NCBI RefSeq assembly: GCF_025685685.1
Contig: NZ_JAGSYH010000004.1
Span: 186,001 to 250,000 of the forward strand
DNA from: Acidicapsa dinghuensis
Lineage (GTDB): Bacteria > Acidobacteriota > Terriglobia > Terriglobales > Acidobacteriaceae
Direction of reading: 5' to 3'
DNA length: 64,000 nt
Of the stretch, positions 59,198 through 64,000 are shown one piece after another. The notes below the pieces were generated by a model that saw nothing but the letters and a program-made list of their open reading frames with translations, searched no databases and was not told the DNA's origin. How positions within the stretch are numbered: position 1 is the stretch's first letter; every line of letters begins with the position of its first letter. Made by a program: the position numbers and the translations under genes.

Positions 59198-61315
59198 TCA
59201 CTTCACAAGCAGAACCGGCGCACGCCAGAAGTTCGCCCTTTTCGTTGTGGGATCGAGAACCGTCACCTGGCAATCGTACTTGCCTGGCTCAAGACTATTC
59301 ACAGAGAGGTTGAACGACATCGGCATCGTACCCAGCCTGCTCGTGGCGCTCGGCGCAAGCCGCTCCGGCTTGGTTTCATATACCTTCTTGCCATCCTGAT
59401 ACAGGCTCACGAATGCAAATGCCGGTTGCGGACTCTGCTCCATTGCTTCCTTGTACGCCTGGAAATATACATAGATCGCGCGGCCTGAACTGAATACGCG
59501 CGTCACGCTCGGAACCAGTTTGCGCCCGTTGTCCACAAGCGGGTTCGCGGCCTCGTCTTTCTGACGTTCTTTTGTCTTCGTCGCATCGTAAAGCGCGTCG
59601 CTCAACGCTACCTTCTGGCTGCTCAGCACCACAGAGCTCATGGCCACGCGATCCTGCACGCGGTTTAAGTTCGGAATTGTAAACGTCGTCTCGTAGGTTC
59701 CAATACGGCCTGTCTCATCGTCACGCGCCAGAAATTTGATCTTGTACTTGCCTGGCAGCAGCGTAAATCCTGAATCGTATTCAATCGGTCGCTGTGCCAG
59801 CTCCGCCGCCGTCGCATCCGAAAGTTTGATGTTTACGTGATCGCGCACATTCGTGACTGTGATGCCGCCAACCATGTCTTTAATCTCGCCTACAAAATCG
59901 ATAAGCGTGTGTGTCGCTCCCCCTCGCTTGGCCAGCGCCAGCTCGCGGCCTGGAATCTTCACAATCACCGGCACAAAATACTCTGCGCGATTGATCTGGA
60001 AGTAATCGATCTCCATTGCAATCGTCAGATCGGTGATCGGATCTTCGAGCATCAGCGCATCTTCAAGCTGCCGTTCCTTATCCACGGTAGTGAATTTCGC
60101 AAACTCCTTATCTGCGTAGTAGCCTTCGCGGTAACTCAAATCCGCTTCCGTCTTGTCTGTCAATGAGATCTTGATGCGCCGGAACCGCCCGTTCTTTGCT
60201 GTATTCGTCGTGTAATAGCCGAGAATGTAGTAGTCTTGCGTAGCCTGCTGTGCCTGCACAATCCCCATTGTCAAATCGTTATTGTCCAGCAGCGCCTTGC
60301 CACCGCTATCACCGGCTAGCGCAAATAGCGTGTCCTGCGATTTTTGGAAATTAGCTTGCACAGCCCCAGCGCTTCCACCTGTATAGAGAGCCGAACTTCC
60401 CGCCGACCCTTGCGTCGCATCGCCTAGCGGAGCCTCTGCCACGAGCCCGCGTGCATCGATCGGCCAGAACTGCACACCTGCCTTCACCGCCGCATCCACC
60501 GTCGCATGCAGTTGCGCCTGATTGTCGATGCCATTGAGCCGCAACCCGCTTGCAAAATACAGCAGCGCCTTCTTCTCGTTTACGCGGCCCAACGACCGCG
60601 CCGCCGTCTCAAGCGCCGAGAGTTGCCTGTCCGTATTGAAGACGTTGAACTCACTGTCATCCTGTCCAAACGCTGATCCTGTATCCGCACTGCTTGAATC
60701 ATCCACCGTATCCGTCGAGTTCTGGCCTTCGCCTACAACCATCGTTTCCAGAATGCTCAACAGCCGGTTGCGATCGCTGGTAAAGTCCTGCAGAATGTCC
60801 ACCGATCCACCCTGATATCGCAGAAGCGCAATCATGTCCGCTGCAGTCATTTGCGTGCGGATAAATTTCTCTGCTGCGCCGAGCGCGCGTAGCTGGTCGC
60901 CGGGTGGCATCGTCGTCATATCGAAGTAGAAGGCCAGCAGCCGATGATTCTTGTAGCGATCGCTCTCCATCGACTCCGGGGCAATCTGCGTGCGCGCGAG
61001 TCTGTTGTATATCTTGATGTCTTCATCGCTGGCCTTCATCGCTGGCAGCGATTTCATTTGCGAGCTCAGGTCCTGATGTTCGCAAAAGCGCACGGTCTGC
61101 GGCGCGCCGTCTTCAGTCAGTGCAAAATCCTTTGCCGTCAACCCATGAACGAACTTCCCCTGCTTGTCCTTCACCACCACCGCTTCCACCACGAGCTGCG
61201 ACTGCACCGTCAGCGTATAGCTCTGCTGATCGCCTGCAGGCGCATTCGTTCCAATCTGCTGCGCGCCAGCAACAGCAGAGACCACAAGAAGCGCGGAAGC
61301 AATCAAGTCTCGCAT
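59198..61315 (-). CDS. Secreted VWA-related acidobacterial protein
   Basis: 705 residues from ATG 61315, 2 nt after the stop of the upstream receptor gene; GAGG inside that gene serves as ribosome site. Signal peptide about 1-20 (ends VAGAQQ). The VWA-related domain (about 100-400), of the type widespread in Acidobacteria, has LLAFYFDMTTM, AADMIALLRYQGG and LLYFASGLRLNG; the metal site is not the canonical DxSxS. The C-terminal half is beta-rich, with YYILGYYTTNTAKNGRFRRI and a late LEPGKYDCQVTVLD. It is coupled to a TonB-receptor-like protein, so both probably act in the envelope, likely periplasm or outer membrane. Function unknown. Confidence 0.85.
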   Translation of the reverse strand: MRDLIASALLVVSAVAGAQQIGTNAPAGDQQSYTLTVQSQLVVEAVVVKDKQGKFVHGLTAKDFALTEDGAPQTVRFCEHQDLSSQMKSLPAMKASDEDIKIYNRLARTQIAPESMESDRYKNHRLLAFYFDMTTMPPGDQLRALGAAEKFIRTQMTAADMIALLRYQGGSVDILQDFTSDRNRLLSILETMVVGEGQNSTDTVDDSSSADTGSAFGQDDSEFNVFNTDRQLSALETAARSLGRVNEKKALLYFASGLRLNGIDNQAQLHATVDAAVKAGVQFWPIDARGLVAEAPLGDATQGSAGSSALYTGGSAGAVQANFQKSQDTLFALAGDSGGKALLDNNDLTMGIVQAQQATQDYYILGYYTTNTAKNGRFRRIKISLTDKTEADLSYREGYYADKEFAKFTTVDKERQLEDALMLEDPITDLTIAMEIDYFQINRAEYFVPVIVKIPGRELALAKRGGATHTLIDFVGEIKDMVGGITVTNVRDHVNIKLSDATAAELAQRPIEYDSGFTLLPGKYKIKFLARDDETGRIGTYETTFTIPNLNRVQDRVAMSSVVLSSQKVALSDALYDATKTKERQKDEAANPLVDNGRKLVPSVTRVFSSGRAIYVYFQAYKEAMEQSPQPAFAFVSLYQDGKKVYETKPERLAPSATSRLGTMPMSFNLSVNSLEPGKYDCQVTVLDPTTKRANFWRAPVLLVK

Positions 61316-61317
61316 CG

Positions 61318-64000
61318 CTAGAACCTCACGCGCAGCACTGCCTGCAGGTTGCGCATCGCGTTGGCGGATACCGGTAATCCAAACTGCGTATTGCCGAAGA
61401 CAGAGTTCCAACCGGAAAACGCCGGATGATTCAGAGTATTCGTCGAGTCCACGCGCACATCCAGAAACCATTTCCCGTGCGGACGAAACGTGCGCTGCAG
61501 CGAACTGTCTAATGTGAAAAGATCCGGCCCTGTAATGGAATCGCGCCCTGCGTCGCCCCACGCACCCGCCGGCGGCGCTTCATACGCCGCGGGATTCAGA
61601 TGTAGCCCCGCAGCTCCACTGTATAAAGGCTCGCTCGTCCTGTCCGGACGAATCTCTCCTGAAAATCCCGTGCCAGGCGTCACCGCCGGGTACACCGGCG
61701 TCTCCGGCATTCCCGTTCCCCATGCGATCGTTGTCGTGACCGTCCACTCCTTGAAAGCACGCCCCTTCCATCCACTCATCAGCGTTCCGCCGTGCAGCCC
61801 CTGTCCGGTCGTATATTGCGCCTGCAAGTTCAGCAGATGGCGCTGATCGAAGCTCGACAGCGACCGCTCCCCGCGCGCATCGAGCCAGTTCTGCGCAATC
61901 GCCGCAGACGAGGGAATACTCGCAGACGGCACCGTACCCGGCCCGCTTGCCGTCGAGTGTCCCGCGCCGCCCAGATATGCTTCGTCGTCAATCGACTTCG
62001 AATAGGTATACGTCGCCGATGCTTCAAATCCGTTCAACAATCGCCGCCGCACTTGCAGTTGCCCCTCTTGCCGCGTTGAGTTGCCCCCAGAAGTTTCGTA
62101 TAGAAATCCCGCTGGACAGTCAGGGCATGGATTCGCAGCGCCGATAGGATAGCTGTTTGGCAGCATCTCCTGCGGCCCATGCGTCCCCTTTGTGCCGCGA
62201 TAGGTTGCAACCGCCTGCAAGGCAAACGGCAAATCACGTTGCACAATCAGATTCCACACCTGCGCATAGCCCACGCGAAACCGCGGGTCTACCGCAAACG
62301 TGCTGCTCGTAAACGACGAGCAATTTTGGAATCCATTCGCCAGGGTCAGCGGACACGATGCGCTGTTCTCCACGCTCAGACTCTTTGACAGCGGCGCCTG
62401 CTGCGCCATCTGGTTCACAATCCGCAGATAGACCGAGGTATCGCTATAGATGCCGTACCCACCGCGCACAATCACGGATGAAGCCGCAAACGGTCTCCAT
62501 GAAAAGCCGATACGCGGCTCTACCACCGAGCGATCAGGCTGCATCAGCGATGAAGAATAGTGCGTTCCAGTCACCGGCCCAACCGGATCGCTGCCCAATA
62601 CCGGCTCAGCCGCGGTAAAGCCGCTAGCAATATCCAGATTGACTAGCCGCCCGAACAGTTCTGTCATCGGCGCTCCGTATTCCCAGCGCACCCCTGCGTT
62701 GATCGTCAGCGCCGAGTTCACGCGCAGATCGTCGGTTGCGTAGGCGTCATACACCGATTCGCGAAAATACTTGTCCGCATTGCCAAAAGCAATTGCACTG
62801 GCGTCGGGAACACCCACCAGAAAATCCGCCAGATCCGATCCTGTTGCCGCACCAGTGAATGTAAATGCACCACGCGGATTCTGCTGCGCCAGTTCATTGT
62901 TTTCCTGACGCCTGAAATCGCCGCCTGCTGTAATGTTATGCCGCCCGCGATAGTAGCTCGCGGTCAACGAAACACTATCCGTGCGATCGCGATTGAATGC
63001 GCTGTTCGCATCACTCAGAGCCGCCAGACCACTGACAAAGTTCAGCCCTGGTGGTCCCCAGTTCGTTGGGTCCTGATCGTTCCCCGTAATTCCCGCAGCG
63101 CCTGAAACGTTCGTATGGTTCTCGAACTCCGGCACAATCTGTATCCGCTGTCGGCTGAACTCGAACCCCGTATTCGCGAAGAGATGTGGATTGAACCGGT
63201 GCTGCCAATGCACATTCGAATTGAGGCCCAGCGCATCGGTCTTATCCACAAAACCAAAGAGATTCTCGCTTCCTGCCCGCGTGCTCTCCAGATTGAATCC
63301 ACCAAATAGCTGGTCTCTGTGTCCGATCGTCTTATCCAGCCGCAGTTGCGCAGTATCCTGATGCACCGAGTTCAGCACCGCAGCCTGATAATTGTACGCC
63401 GGCGTACCCGTAATATTCGGCATGGGAAAAAGCGCCAGCAGCGTCGCAGCCTGCGGGCTCACCGGCACTTGATTATTTCCATACGCCTGCCCTGTCGAGG
63501 GATTCGTAATCGTTACCGGCAAGCTCGACAAATCGCCGTTTCGTTCAGCTGCCGTCGGTACCAGACCCGTATTGATCGCGGCATTGCTCACACGCGTCCA
63601 CACATATGCCGCAAATAGATTAGGCCCATGCGGCATCACATGCGGAACATTCAGCGGGCCGCCAAACTGTACCGCGCTTGTCACGTGCGTATAGTCGCTC
63701 TTCGGCGCCGTAACACCGCTTACCGCATAAGGCCGCGCATCCATTCCGGAATTGTCTACAAACGTCACAAATCCGAAGTTGTACAGGGATCTTCCGTTCC
63801 TGCGCGCATTACCAAACGCCCGCTCGATCGTGAACTGCGAAGTCGCCGAATTATTCTGGCTCCCATTCACCAGAAATCCATCCTGAGCCTGCTCGCTTTC
63901 TCCAGGAGCTTTGGTAACCTCTTTCGCGGCCCCTTCATCTTTCTTGATGCTCTCGGGCTTCTTCACTGTGGCAACACTCGGCGCTTCTCCTGCGCCTGCG
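61318..64000 (-). CDS. TonB-receptor-like outer-membrane protein, 5' end outside window
   Basis: The frame is open to the window edge, so only the C-terminal part (about 894 residues) is seen; the GTG at 63966 is internal. The visible part starts with a Lys/Glu-rich linker and GFLVNGSQNNSATSQ. The rest is a beta-barrel of the acidobacterial Oar/TonB type, with FNLESTRAGSENLFG, WQHRFNPHLFANTGFEFSRQR, VNSALTINAGVRWEYG, RIGFSWRPFAASSVIVRGGYG and the terminal LQAVLRVRF ending in Phe, as outer-membrane barrels do. An N-terminal carboxypeptidase-like domain and plug would be upstream. The VWA-related gene follows after 2 nt, so the two are co-translated. Confidence 0.88.
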   Translation of the reverse strand, partial: AGAGEAPSVATVKKPESIKKDEGAAKEVTKAPGESEQAQDGFLVNGSQNNSATSQFTIERAFGNARRNGRSLYNFGFVTFVDNSGMDARPYAVSGVTAPKSDYTHVTSAVQFGGPLNVPHVMPHGPNLFAAYVWTRVSNAAINTGLVPTAAERNGDLSSLPVTITNPSTGQAYGNNQVPVSPQAATLLALFPMPNITGTPAYNYQAAVLNSVHQDTAQLRLDKTIGHRDQLFGGFNLESTRAGSENLFGFVDKTDALGLNSNVHWQHRFNPHLFANTGFEFSRQRIQIVPEFENHTNVSGAAGITGNDQDPTNWGPPGLNFVSGLAALSDANSAFNRDRTDSVSLTASYYRGRHNITAGGDFRRQENNELAQQNPRGAFTFTGAATGSDLADFLVGVPDASAIAFGNADKYFRESVYDAYATDDLRVNSALTINAGVRWEYGAPMTELFGRLVNLDIASGFTAAEPVLGSDPVGPVTGTHYSSSLMQPDRSVVEPRIGFSWRPFAASSVIVRGGYGIYSDTSVYLRIVNQMAQQAPLSKSLSVENSASCPLTLANGFQNCSSFTSSTFAVDPRFRVGYAQVWNLIVQRDLPFALQAVATYRGTKGTHGPQEMLPNSYPIGAANPCPDCPAGFLYETSGGNSTRQEGQLQVRRRLLNGFEASATYTYSKSIDDEAYLGGAGHSTASGPGTVPSASIPSSAAIAQNWLDARGERSLSSFDQRHLLNLQAQYTTGQGLHGGTLMSGWKGRAFKEWTVTTTIAWGTGMPETPVYPAVTPGTGFSGEIRPDRTSEPLYSGAAGLHLNPAAYEAPPAGAWGDAGRDSITGPDLFTLDSSLQRTFRPHGKWFLDVRVDSTNTLNHPAFSGWNSVFGNTQFGLPVSANAMRNLQAVLRVRF

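Overview
The window looks like chromosome (or a large replicon) of an Acidobacteriota member, most likely class Terriglobia. This is inferred from gene content: carboxypeptidase-regulatory-domain TonB-dependent receptors, an acidobacterial-type VWA-related protein next to one of them, very long NHL/DUF2341/YD-repeat secreted proteins, and the imuB-dnaE2 mutasome. No rRNA, tRNA or CRISPR array was found by eye.

Layout. 1-4.8 kb: end of imuB, dnaE2 and a Gp157-like gene. 4.9-5.7 kb: scrap of a tyrosine integrase gene abutting a decayed IS3 element. 6.1-24.1 kb: a single 6006-residue secreted Rhs/YD-repeat protein ending in a Hint domain and a GH-E-like nuclease toxin. It is followed by a putative immunity gene, a start-less orphan toxin tip with its own putative immunity gene, and a third Hint scrap (24.1-25.9 kb). 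26.0-29.8 kb: a four-gene minus-strand operon (DUF4236, TerY-like VWA, PP2C phosphatase, kinase with helix-hairpin-helix), i.e. a TerY-P triad. 29.9-36.1 kb: two mobile-type modules, a pair of overlapping tyrosine recombinases (one with lost catalytic residues) and a serine recombinase/ParB/RepB-like operon. 37.7-44.1 kb: a TonB-dependent receptor and a large membrane KAP-family NTPase fused to a Ycf48-like beta-propeller. 45-49.9 kb: small orphan genes, two single-domain response regulators, small zinc-ribbon proteins, and an XRE regulator with a clear palindromic operator.

50-59 kb is a defence-like region. Its centre is a five-gene minus-strand operon for a bacterial ubiquitin-like conjugation system: coiled-coil ubiquitin-like protein, E2, fused JAB peptidase-E1, DUF6527, and a ClpP/SppA-like (SDH-type) serine protease. 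The genes overlap or nearly touch, so they should be co-expressed. A divergent ribbon-helix-helix regulator sits across an inverted repeat. Around it are a frameshifted AbiEii-like nucleotidyltransferase, a Fic toxin with its antitoxin, an IS3 scrap, an ISXO2-type IS1595 transposase and a second SDH-type protease with a tiny overlapping partner gene. 59.2-64 kb: a VWA-related secreted protein translationally coupled to a TonB-receptor-like outer-membrane protein that runs off the window.

The strongest candidate for an under-described system is the ubiquitin-like operon with its protease and DUF6527 partner. Next come the KAP/Ycf48 fusion and the Rhs locus with its toxin-tip graveyard. All family assignments are by eye from motifs; no database search was run.
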